Part shown: in pieces, positions 12,801 through 25,690 of the stretch
How positions within the stretch are numbered: the stretch's first letter is position 1
Layout: every line of letters starts with the position of its first letter
The notes under the pieces: generated by a model
Databases searched by the model: none
The model's input: only the letters and a program-made list of their open reading frames with translations
What the model was told of the DNA's origin: nothing
Assembly (NCBI GenBank): GCA_963513935.1
Contig: OY740769.1
Coordinates: forward strand, 70,139,712-70,203,711
From: Aphrophora alni
Taxonomy: Eukaryota > Arthropoda > Insecta > Hemiptera > Aphrophoridae
Direction of reading: 5' to 3'
Length of the DNA: 64,000 nucleotides
Translations under genes and position numbers: made by a program

Positions 12801-14054
12801 GAATTAGGTCCATATTTCAAAAGAAAGGAAGAATTAACAATCGAACAGGGAATTATAATGTGGGGTTATAAAGTAATTATTCCAAATAAATTCCGTAAAT
12901 ACATATTAGATGAATTACACACAAGTCATCTAGGGATAGTAAAAATGAAATCGGTAGCGAGATCATATATTTGGTGGCCAAATATAGATGCAGATATAGA
13001 AAATCTAGCGGATGGTTGTTCTTCTTGTCTTTTTGAAAGGCAAAATCCTACAAAGAATCAATTACATTGTTGGCAGTATGCTAGTAGACCTTGGGAACGA
13101 TTACATGCAGACTTCATGGGTCCATTTAAAGGGAAAATGTATTTAATTGTTATAGATTCACATACTAAATGGTTAGAAGTTTTTGAAGTAAAGTCGACTT
13201 CCGCTAGTCAGACAATAGATAAATTAAGGGAATTGTTCAGTAGATTTGGTTTACCGGAAGTAATTCATACGGACAACGGTCCGCCTTTCAATTCGTTTGA
13301 GTTTGAGCAGTTTGTTAAATGTAATGGTATTAAACATTCTAGTTCTGCACCATACCACCCACAATCTAATGGTTTAGCAGAAAATTCTGTTAAGTATGTT
13401 AAAACTAAATTAAAATGTGCATTTAGAGAAGGTATAGATACTAGATTAGCATTGTATAGAATTTTGTTTGATTATAGAAATTCAGTTCATGTTACAACTC
13501 AAGAAACGCCTGCTAAGTTAATGTTTAATCGACCAATGAAAACAAGGTTAGATTTAATTAGACCTAATATTGCCAAAACAGTAGAGTTAAAGCAAGAAAA
13601 ACAAACTCATTATTTTAGAGGAACGGGAACACGAAAATTGTTTGTAAATCAATCAGTATTAATAAGACAATATCGTTCAAATGATAAATGGATACAAGGT
13701 ATTGTTGTTAAGCAAATTAGTCCAGTAATGTATTTAGTAAGGTTAAATTCTGGTATAATATGGAGAAGGCATATTGACCAACTAATTGGTGTCAATTCGC
13801 CTCCTTCTGAAAATAAACAAAAACAAGTGGACGAGTCATTGACTGACTTAGTGACAGATACCATTCAAACAAGGGGAAATATCTCACCCCGGAAGAGCAT
13901 CCGCTCTCCACCAATTGTTATGAGACATTCCAGTCCCGTTATGATTCAAACACGGAATTCTCCAACATCCGTTGTAAACAATAATACTACTGATGTTGTT
14001 GAAAGAAGATATCCAATTAGATTAAGGAAACCTGTTGTAAGACTTGATTATTAA
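9873..14054 (+). CDS. Gag-Pol polyprotein of a Ty3/gypsy (Mag-like) retrotransposon
   Basis: A 1393-residue uninterrupted frame from an ATG 154 bases after the primer site. The N-terminal Gag ends in two CCHC zinc knuckles (about residues 228-241 and 248-261; CYCCGQQGHFRNKC and CHNCGIKGHLAKVC). Then come an aspartic protease with DTGSAV (Asp at about 350), reverse transcriptase with the catalytic FLDD at about 642-645, RNase H with CDASPTGLG (Asp about 791), and integrase. The integrase has a zinc-binding segment ending GCSSC and a D,D-35-E triad at about Asp1080, Asp1134 and Glu1170. Gag and Pol are fused in one frame with no frameshift signal needed. The C-terminal tail is basic and Ser/Arg-rich. 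Every catalytic motif I looked for is present, so this copy may be functional. Confidence 0.95.
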   Translation: MSEDQNISVSSVSNMSTTIIGKLSEFNSADETWSSYIERFELFVECNSIPDDKKVSTLLTVVGVKTFSLLRDLCTPNKPGTKTYNELVTIIREHLYPKPSFISERYKFSLRTQHEHESIAEYIAKLKKLSTYCEFGATLNEHLRDRLVSGLKSDAIKQRLLSETTLTYERAVKISTSIEGAEKDAQTIAGGSDSQLRMQRMAVSSRQWKPGKQEEYKVSTKSDVKVMCYCCGQQGHFRNKCFHKNSVCHNCGIKGHLAKVCRKKVNKSQNKNKYVSRNNNNFHKHNKSHFVGVKNTQELDRDRVSNVDDDVYDLNNLFKVENENNTKRVKVEPITVEVMVGSKVISFEVDTGSAVTVVNENFYLRNLSNCKLYPNDLKLNSYTNEEIVPTGKLKVNVKHGKLSKMLDLYVIKRGAHPLMGRDWLKTLGINICFENKLLGVLGQSNEVVNEAKREDLVNKLCKEYPDVFTEKLGTCKTEIVSLKLKENFRPKYFKPRPLPFSMRGKVENELDRLVEDKILIPVKSSEWGTPIVPVLKKNGKLRICGDFKVTLNPSLEIDRYPVPRIEDIFACMKKGKLFSKIDLSQAYMQLALDNESQKLCTISTHKGLFAYTKMPYGINSAPGIFQRVIEQTIQGLPGVVAFLDDILITAENTEQHFSRLQEVCNRLNQKGFTLKKDKCKFFSDKLEYLGFIIDKEGLHTSEAKIKAMLDAPTPSNVTEVKSFLGLVNYYGKFVPNMSSVLNPIYNLLKKDVLFKFDEKCVKAFNTVKKLLASSKVLAHYDPELPIKLACDASPTGLGCVLSIIGKDSVERPIAYASRTLSTAEKAYSQIDKEALSLVYGVKKFNQYLWGREFILCTDHKPLLSIFGSKKGLPAFAASRLQRYALFLSGYSFKIEYVQSAKHANADALSRLPLKVEHGDNKQELDWLGTYLYYVKESSLPITCEDIKSETQKDIVLRKVYNYVMYGWPNHVSVEYPELGPYFKRKEELTIEQGIIMWGYKVIIPNKFRKYILDELHTSHLGIVKMKSVARSYIWWPNIDADIENLADGCSSCLFERQNPTKNQLHCWQYASRPWERLHADFMGPFKGKMYLIVIDSHTKWLEVFEVKSTSASQTIDKLRELFSRFGLPEVIHTDNGPPFNSFEFEQFVKCNGIKHSSSAPYHPQSNGLAENSVKYVKTKLKCAFREGIDTRLALYRILFDYRNSVHVTTQETPAKLMFNRPMKTRLDLIRPNIAKTVELKQEKQTHYFRGTGTRKLFVNQSVLIRQYRSNDKWIQGIVVKQISPVMYLVRLNSGIIWRRHIDQLIGVNSPPSENKQKQVDESLTDLVTDTIQTRGNISPRKSIRSPPIVMRHSSPVMIQTRNSPTSVVNNNTTDVVERRYPIRLRKPVVRLDY

Positions 14055-14348
14055 ATAATATATTATGTATAATTGTATTTTGTAAAATGTTTGTGTTCTG
14101 GATAGAATTGTTTTTTTTAAATAATTTACAATTAAGAAGAAAAATTGATTTTATTTGTTTAAATTGCTAATTTAATTTTGCTAACAAATTATCATGTGTT
14201 AATTTACGTTACTAGTTTAATTGTCAAATTGTTTCACGTTTCTAGGTTTAAAGTTATACGACTATGTGTTTAAGTTTTGTTTTTAAAAAGATGTGTTTAA
14301 GTTTAATATAAAAAACTAAAATTCTATATTGTATTGTTTAAAAGAATT
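14055..14348 (+). other. 3' untranslated region of the gypsy element
   Basis: AT-rich sequence between the pol stop and the polypurine tract. It has no env-like or other reading frame. Confidence 0.7.
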
Positions 14349-14361
14349 AAGAGGGAGGAAT
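14349..14361 (+). other. Polypurine tract of the gypsy element
   Basis: AAGAGGGAGGAAT lies immediately before the 3' LTR, the standard place for the plus-strand primer. It stands out in AT-rich surroundings. Confidence 0.85.
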
Positions 14362-14665
14362 TGTGATGTATACAATTGTACAAGAGTGGGAGCATCGCGT
14401 GACATCGTATGATGTGTGACGTCATATGGTTCGATATGTCATACGACAAATTAATAAATGCTATTGGCTGCAATCCAGTTCCTTTTCCCACCAGCCCTTA
14501 TTACTGACGCTTTCCCTGGCTACATATTCAAGCCAGTCTTGAACTCACCTTCCTACCTGAAACACGCAGTCGTAGTTATAATCTAATACAATGTGTTTTA
14601 TTTATTGAACCCAAATTTAGTAATATAGTTAACATATATTGCAGTGGTAACGAGCATATATTACA
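14362..14665 (+). repeat. 3' LTR of the gypsy element
   Basis: 304 bp, identical to the 5' LTR apart from 14573 (T here, G at 9612). It carries the same TGACGTCA palindrome at 14417-14424. Confidence 0.95.
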
Positions 14666-14670
14666 ATATA
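14666..14670. repeat. Target-site duplication, right copy
   Basis: ATATA, pairing with 9396-9400. Confidence 0.8.
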
Positions 14671-16135
14671 CACAAAGTATGGCCAATGTCCTATTAAACC
14701 ATAATAATAATATAAATAAAATACCGACAGACAACCCAGTGTCACTTTTTACTACGTTACGTTATGCGTGGTATTGTGAACAAGTATTTCTCCTCTTTGT
14801 CTTATTGTATTTTATTTTATTGTAAATATATTTTCACTACAGTCAAAAGCCAGTCAAAAATTGTTAAACCATAAAAACTATTGGACTGATTTTAAAATAG
14901 TTTTCAGTTCCCATTATCGTTTGAATAATATAACAATTTTGTCACTGAAAATTTTAAGAAAATTAGTAGAAAATGAGTCTAAAATGTAAATGGGAGACGA
15001 CTATAAATTCCATGTGAATTTCACACATCACACGATGAAAAGCAGGCTAGCAGTTTTATATTCACAAGTGAAATCTTTCACTAAAATTGTATTTATATAT
15101 ACTGTGTACTCGCCAATATACCTGAATTAAAGAAACTTTTGGAGTTACTTATTTATTTATAACTAAATAAAAATATATATCCTAAATATTTAGAACAGTT
15201 TTCAAAGTCTCTCTGCTATGAATATTGCTAGTTCAACTGAAAAAAAAATCATATATATATATATATTTAAAATGTATTATAAAATAACTAATGTATTACT
15301 TACTTATACTACCGTCGTCCTTCAATTTCAATAATTAAATGAAATCTTTTACTATAGTGTCAAACAAATCTTCTTTTATGTTATGTACAGTGATTGTTTT
15401 GGACATCTATCCTTAAACATTCCCAGAAAAATATAGCTGACGTCTTGAAGTAGGGGCATTAGATAAATGTGCGCCGTATCATCTTTCTTTTGAATGGAAT
15501 TATTATTAATTAATTTTACTTTATCGAGTCAGTCTCTGAAAATATAAATGATATTTAAGGAATATCTAGCCGAGTAAATGGTATCATCAAAGAATATTGC
15601 TGCTACAATACGTTTTCGTGAAATCATTTTCCAAAAACCAACTTTTTTTTAAGAATCACGTGTAGATTATCAGTGCTCCACAACTTTGTATTTTGAAAAT
15701 GTATGTAACCCTAATTGATAAAACGAAGATTCGTTGAAACAAAAGCAATCTTGTCATTTATATATTTATTCTTCGGCAGGAAAATTTTCGAATCATTGAC
15801 GTGTGATCAGCACGTTTCAATTGGTGGACTTCCTGTACTTTGTACAAAAATCTTTTCTTTTTTTTTTTTATGTTACTCTCTAAACTGAGGTATATTTTCC
15901 TACGGTAATAAGACTTTGACAAAATTTGCCAATCAGAAATATTACTTTTTCTTCCGACTAGATTTACCTACTCCTTCTTGTTGTAAATGCTATTGAGTGA
16001 GTGTTCCGAAATTTGCTTATCGAATTCCGTGTCACAGCAGTGTTTGGAAAAAATCTCAACAAAAATCGTACATTTGTAAATCATTTAGTTTTAAAAATTG
16101 GCACTTTGAACGTCATTTATTGGTTTAAATCAACA
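14671..16135. other. AT-rich DNA, no gene seen
   Basis: The 3' flank of the gypsy insertion. No protein or RNA similarity was recognised. A short TA run lies near 15251-15266. Confidence 0.5.
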
Positions 16136-16178
16136 TTTATTGTTCATTCTCACTGGTACAGTGAGAATGAACAATAAA
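16136..16178. repeat. Perfect 20-bp hairpin with 3-nt loop
   Basis: The sequence is a perfect inverted repeat, 20 base pairs around the loop GTA (16156-16158). The arm nearest the loop reads TTCATTCTCACTG and returns as CAGTGAGAATGAA. It is not AT-only, so chance is unlikely. No flanking terminal repeats or target duplications were evident. Confidence 0.85.
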
Positions 16179-17601
16179 ACTTATTAAAATTACTTACAGA
16201 ATAAAGTATAGAGGATCGACAATGTCTAGGAACACATTCAACTTTCAAGAGGTCATTTCATTTCGTAAGCAGTGTAAATGGTAGCAATGTAAACGACAAA
16301 GATATTTTTACGTAACTTCGGAGGAACTTTTTACAAACAGCATTTCTCACAAGATTTCGTGCTACTTTAAGTAATTTTGCTGTTAATCTAAGTTAAGTAC
16401 CAATAGACTATTTACTTTATTACTGTACGATTGATTTAATGAAGATACTAATGCTAATACGTTTTACGAGAGTTAAAACGGAAGTGAATTTTTAAAATGA
16501 TGGTTACATAATTGTTGCAGCAAAATAAAATATGTAAAACGTAGTTGTGGCAAAACAACAATTTCTAACAATTAGTTTTAAATTAATCTTAGACCAGAAA
16601 TTAATCAAATGGCGTGATTGTAATATATCATTTCATTATTATAAATTACCAAACATGGGCTTTAAAAATACAGAGTCATTTTGTCGATGTTAAACAATAG
16701 AGAGTTCAAAAATGGAGTTTGTTCTCTCCAATATGAAACAAAAATCATTGAACATTTTACATGTAACATATCCCACTCCCTGGAGGGTATTGAGGAATAT
16801 TTTTTAATTTAAACCAATATAAATTTTATTAAAATATTAATTTTCCATGTAAGATTTACTATATGTACAAATAGGACATTTTCACATATTAATAACTTGA
16901 ACCTGGCATCTCTGACGGGAAAATGCGTTGAAAAACGGAGAACTAATCCCTTCATAATGTTGTTTTAATTAATGAATTGTTGTTTTCGACAGGTGTATTA
17001 TCATTAATTTACTATGTTTCAACAAATAGAACATGTCGGTTGTCATATTTGATAGTTACTGATGTTGTATTTTAGTGAAGTAAAAGCTTACAACAGACAG
17101 AACAAGGCTCACATACACTTTCAGATGTGTTTCATGAATCCAGTAGTACTTAAAAAAGAAATGCTGTACGTTAAAAGGCAGTTATTAAATTAGTTATAAA
17201 TTTTTATTTCACCATTCATCAATAAAATAAATGTGGAGATTAAATTTGTTTAAATTTTCTTAGGGGGCTAGTAATAAAAAATATTTACATTTTTTTTTAA
17301 TTCCATTTATTAAATAACTTGGTAATATCCTATTTTTCTTTGACTTTATAAATTAATGGTATAATATTGGGAAATATTTACGGAAATCTTGGTGTATACA
17401 ACAATTTTGTTGGATATGCACATTATTTCTCTAGCTTTACTTATACTGTTGTGTTTGCAGGTTTTTCTGTTTTTGTTGTTATCTACGTTACTTCGATGTA
17501 TAGGTATTTACATACTCTTTCAGACACAGAAATTGAGAAGAAAAATAAGTGAATTTTTTATAAACATAATTATATGCAGGTATTTTGTTACGAACAACTA
17601 T

Positions 17602-17672
<71 letters not shown>

Positions 17673-18249
17673 GTCTAATTTTCTTTGTGCCATCTTTTAT
17701 TTCCTAGTCCGTTTCATAATTATCTTTTCACCTTCCCTAAGATTAAGTGTTTTTTTTTTATTTCACAACGCTTCCTTAATCGTAAAACATGAACAAAGGT
17801 TGTTAGCTTAACGAAACGAGGCACTGTTGTAGATAACAGTTTGTTACAGAGTACTCCACTGGGAGAATTTTATCTGTCAGTCTTGCCAGTCTAAACATTA
17901 AAACTGGCTGCTTAATTTATTATGACAGTGGATAATATATTTTAGTAGACACCTTATTTTTTAAATTATAATTTCCTTTAACAAATGTATATACACTTCT
18001 TCTTGCCTTTAAAAAGTAACATTTAGATGTTGTAACATTATGATGTGGCGTTAAAATATATTAAAGATAAAAAACTCAAAGAAATTTTATATGATTAATA
18101 ATACTTAGGATTTGAATGTTCTAATATCGAATTATATATATTTAAAAATTTAAGTTAAGCATCTAGACAGACTTTTATCCATTTAAAAAAATTCTAATTA
18201 TTCATTATGTTTAGTTGTATTACTTGTTTTGGCAGTTTCATCAGGAATA
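16179..18249. other. AT-rich DNA, no gene seen
   Basis: Nothing was recognised apart from a (TA)n tract listed separately. Two overlapping 60-90-codon frames at 17367-17670 run into that tract and look spurious. Confidence 0.5.
17602..17669. repeat. (TA)n microsatellite
   Basis: About 68 bp of alternating TA with a single G interruption at 17621. Confidence 0.95.
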
Positions 18250-18803
18250 CTTTTTAAACGCTAAGGACCTCCAGACCAAGAACATAAAGGACTTTCTAGT
18301 TCATATATATACATGACCATATATAGTATGCAGTAATATTTTTTTAAGTGAAACACTTTTTTTCCAAATCTGGTATAACCAGCCCATATAAATGAATTAG
18401 TTTACAAATTCTATGAAGTTTATTTTATATATTTATTAATAGAAACTCATTTAAATTCTTGGTTAATATTGCCAATAACATATTGTTATTCATAATAATT
18501 ATTAAAACAATTCTATTGTGATGGGGTTCAATATATATATATTGTTATTGGTATTTTTTTTTCTTGACTTTTTTTTTTTTTAAGTTTAATTTTTGAGATA
18601 AAATCTGGGTTAACATCTGATCTACTCATACCATTGAATGAGTTTACAAACACTATATTAGTTTTATATAGTTATTGATAGGAACTCATCTAAATTCCAG
18701 GATAACATTATCAAAAGGAATTCATAATTATTTTTAAAACATTTCTACTTTGATTTGATATTAAGTACCTTCAAACCAAAAACATATTGTACGCATATAT
18801 ATA

Positions 18804-18846
<43 letters not shown>

Positions 18847-18945
18847 TCATAACAGTTTTCTGGAATGTTTCGAGACTAAATCTGTGTTAATCTGTTCTAC
18901 CCATAGCATTGAATTAATTTACAAACTCAATCTTCAACAAAATCA
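18250..18945. repeat. Degenerate tandem array, unit about 235-275 bp
   Basis: The block AAATCTG(G)...ACTCAT...AAATTC... recurs from about 18366, 18601 and 18876. Shared words include 'gagtttacaaa', 'aactcat(c/t)taaatt' and 'attcataat'. A fourth partial unit (GACCTCCAGACCAAGAACAT near 18264, matching the block near 18767) lies upstream. The spacers contain TA runs, including 18807-18843. The copies are clearly diverged. No coding capacity. Confidence 0.6.
18807..18843. repeat. (TA)n microsatellite
   Basis: An uninterrupted TA run of about 37 bp inside the degenerate tandem array. Confidence 0.9.
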
Positions 18946-21985
<3,040 letters not shown>

Positions 21986-22128
21986 GTTAATTAGAAAAAT
22001 TTGTAGAGTGACTAAAGTAACGTCTTCCCTCCTCGGCGACAGATACTAGAGTTTCTAAGTTAATTTAGAAAAATGTGTAGAGTGACAATAATAACGTCTT
22101 CTCTGCTCGGCGACTGTTACTAGAGTAT
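21986..22128. repeat. Two-copy tandem repeat, about 73 bp
   Basis: GTTAATTAGAAAAATTTGTAG at 21986 recurs in slightly changed form at 22059. Both are followed by GAGTGAC, AACGTCTTC, CTCGGCGAC and TACTAGAGT. The copies differ by several substitutions and a one-base indel. Confidence 0.8.
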
Positions 22129-25100
22129 CGGTCTTACGACCAATATTGTTGGCTCTTTCTTCTTGTGGGAACGTTTGCCGCAAAAGGTAACCACTTTTTC
22201 TCCCTTTAGAGAAGAAATGTCTCTTCTGTTGATTTCTAAGTTTTAGGATTAATTACTCCGTAACTTTTCTGCTAAAAGCTGTCCTAGGCTTAGTTTTCTT
22301 CTATTGTATTAGTTTTATAAATTATTTTTCATTAAAAACCCTTTTAATTGATATTTTAATCTGTCTACTATTTCAGTAGAAACCCGGTATAAACATGCCA
22401 TGGAATTTAGGACTCAGGACATAGTTACCAAGTACAATCACAATAAGCCTTAACGCTTTTTTTTCGGAAAAATATTTTAATTGACGTTTTAAGATTACAA
22501 AATTAATTACTTAATATTTTATTCATTTATAGTTAACTTTCTTTCGTGGTTTTCTCATTTCTTACGTTATTTGGTAATTGATATTTCAGTATCAGAGATA
22601 GTTATGTTGATATATATGTAGATATGAAGATAACACTCTCAGTTATGATGATCTTTTAAAACTTTTCTTGGTCAGATATTCGTAACTATTATTATAATGT
22701 AACGAAAGAATTAAACATAAAATTCACGCTTTTATAAGAATATTATAACATTTAGTTACAAAATATGATGGCACTATGAAAGTCGATGTAAGAATTGAAT
22801 GCTCTTTCAAAATTACAAAAAAAGTGCAACACTTTGATTATTTTATATTTTTATTAGGTTCTTCTAGTTTTGACTTTCTTTGAAGACGGAAATAGAGTCC
22901 AATAATTACAGTTTGGAATACTAGCTTATTTTTCTAGGAAAAATGTACAACTAAACTAATAAACTACTACCTCGATTGATATTTTAATTCTAGAATATTT
23001 TATTCTTTAGAAATTTCTAATAGGAACTTAGCATCATCATCAGGTTTGAATATTGTGAATGCACAATACACTATTGAGTAACTTAATTTCAAAAGAGTAA
23101 TACAAAATGTATTACAAAGTTTTCAGGAGGGAGTTGAAAATATGTCCAACTTTTTAGGAAATCTACAATCTTTTAAATATTTAACCAGCTATAGGTTTTC
23201 CCCAAATAAAATGGAAGGTAACTATCGTACCATCCAAATTGAAATAGCATCCGTGAATATTTAGACATTTTGTACTAAAAATAATGGCGTCAAGGCTAGA
23301 AGAAAATAAATTACCCCTGTAGCGTCGGACTCGTTTTGTTTCAACAATATACTTTGTCTGTAATGTCTTTATTATTTAACATCCCTTTTTTATTACCTCT
23401 CCTGGTTGGTAGAATTATTAACGCAACGACAAATATTACAATTCTAGCGTTCGTCCCATGGGTATTAACTTTATATTACAAAGTTAGACAATCCTTCATG
23501 TAAATAATACATTGTTTCCATAATTAGCTCTATAAACTGGCTGTGTGTTAAGCAATGTGTACACAGCCTGCACATTCTGCCACACTCGCGTATTTCAAAC
23601 GACACGAAATATGCTAAAACATATCTGTTAGTGTTCATAAAAATCATAATGTAATCGTATTTTACTTTTAACATGTTCAAAGTATAGAGAACAATTTGTA
23701 ATCGGTTAGATAATCGAGGTTGATTTTTTTTTTATTATAGTCGTGATTATAACTTGGAATAGACGTCATTTTAATATTGTAGTTAATATTGCAAACTAAA
23801 CGCTGAAACAGATTTGTATCAGTTTCGGTATGTGATATATTCATATTTCATACGGTTTTAAAATATTTTCCATAAATAAAACTCTAAACGTACATGCTAC
23901 AAAAAAATGACATATTGTTCAGATTTTCTCAAAAATTGCTCAATCAATTTTGTTCAATCAAATATTCTCTACGGCCCCAGTAAATGGTTTTTGTCACAGT
24001 CCACTCATCTCAATTATTTAATTGTGGATACAAAATTTAAAATACAAAACAATTCATTAAGGTTCCTCAGTAATTGGCAAAAAATAATGTGAACATGTAT
24101 AACACTTTCTTTCATGCAAAGCAAAATTATTTAACAAACACATGTTGTTACATTCCACCGTATATATTTCCTTTCTAATAATTAAATGTCAAGGTTTAAA
24201 TCCCTTTATTCAGTGTAACATAATAAAATCAATATTTTACGAAAAACGTCTAAATTTTGAAAAATTACGTACCAACTATTTTTTATCCCATTTTTACACT
24301 GAATTAGGTTATTAAACATTGACAGTATTTGCATAAACATCAGGGTATATTTTAAAAGCTGGCATAAAATCGTCCTATATTATAATTTGTACATTGTTTT
24401 CTAAATTATTTATATTTCGGACTCTTGAGTATGTGTGTGATATTATATAGGGATAAGGGGTTTGTCAAAAGTCTGTCATACATTACAATATCTTAGCTTC
24501 TAGTTGGCTTAGTAGTAAGAAGATAATGGACATATCAATGAAAGCTCTTGATTGGAGCTATCGACAAGAACTCAGGTTCCAAATACACAATGGTTCGAAA
24601 TAATATAAAACCTATTTTCCCTCTCTTTTTTAATTGTAATTATATCAATATTTTCTCTCCTAAATCACTCCTAAAAATACTCTTTATTTTGGTGCAAACA
24701 GAATACTTTTATTTAACTTTTTTTATATAATCAAATTTCACGGGCTTATTTCAATATTACTCGATCATAACACAAGAAAAACATTTATATTACAACTCTT
24801 TGAAAAGTTGTTACATTTGTTATTTGATGATGTAAATATATATTAGTTTTCTTCACAGGATATTCCTAAAAACAATCATTAAAATGACAATATAATTTGC
24901 GTTTACTAAGAAAATTATGGATTAACAATAGCACAGTAAAACTAGCTTTTAGCTCTTGGCCGAAAGGTTGTAACAATTCTCTAGAGGTTGACTTTTTATC
25001 AATTGTTCAAGAACCACTTTGTCTAGTACGTATACCTACTTCTTGATTTCTTATTCATTAGTGTTCTTAATTTTGTTGTTAGCTTATTACAAAGTTTACA

Positions 25101-25526
25101 ATGTCTAAGTTATCTACAAGATGGCGTATTATATTTCTACTAATAATGTCAAATTAAGAAAACCGAAAAATAACTAAGCAATGTGTGACTTTTTAACTCA
25201 CTTCATGAAAACAGGGCACCTGTAAACCAATTAACTATGTCAAAGATTGTTTGTAGTTTCAGTGAAACTGTAAGTATGGAGATAATCTCAGAAGCGATAG
25301 ATGTACGTATTTTACTTTCTGTACAGGAAAATTTGCATACTTCTACCACCTAAATACCTTTAAATGAAGGAATAATCAACGGGGAAATTGTTACATTATA
25401 ACAGTTGTATCCCTACTAAGTACAACTATAATAAGAGTTAGTAGAAGATGATTTAGATAGCGTAATTAAATTTTAAGAAATGAAGCTGCAATTCTGTGTG
25501 ACTAACCTAACTTCCCTCCCAAGATT
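22129..25526. other. AT-rich DNA, no gene seen
   Basis: Several 60-70-codon frames occur, but none has recognisable domains or coding-like composition. Confidence 0.5.
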
Positions 25527-25690
25527 GTTTTCTATGATGAAGCGACGGTTACTTTGCATAGAAGTATAGAAGTGTGAATAAACAAATATGCGATATTGGG
25601 CTACTCAAAATACTTTGTAAGATAACAGCACAATCAGTGGCCAGAAAAATATAATGTATATGCTAGAATATTGGTTTACTAAATAATACT
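25527..25690 (+). pseudogene. Fragment of a mariner-type transposase
   Basis: The plus strand encodes, with one internal stop, a short block reading YDEATVTLHRSIEV then INKYAILGYSKY. This matches the pattern around the first catalytic Asp of mariner-type transposases (DEATF, then NRHN.RYW and NPH). The candidate catalytic Asp codon is at 25536-25538. The fragment fades before a 15-base poly-C run (25725-25739). No terminal repeats were found. It is too short and eroded for a family assignment. Confidence 0.45.

Larger units (their letters stand above)
9401..14665 (+). mobile_element. Complete Ty3/gypsy LTR retrotransposon (Mag-like)
   Basis: A full-length element with two 304-bp LTRs, a primer-binding site, a single long Gag-Pol frame, a polypurine tract and a 5-bp target duplication. 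The domain order protease, reverse transcriptase, RNase H, integrase defines Ty3/gypsy. A tRNA-Ser-type primer, two CCHC knuckles and the integrase wording HADFMGPF with DSHTKWLEV suggest the Mag clade; that clade call is from memory of the family. The LTRs differ at one position (9612 G versus 14573 T), so insertion was recent. No env-like frame follows pol, so it is an intracellular retrotransposon. All required parts look intact. Confidence 0.95.
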
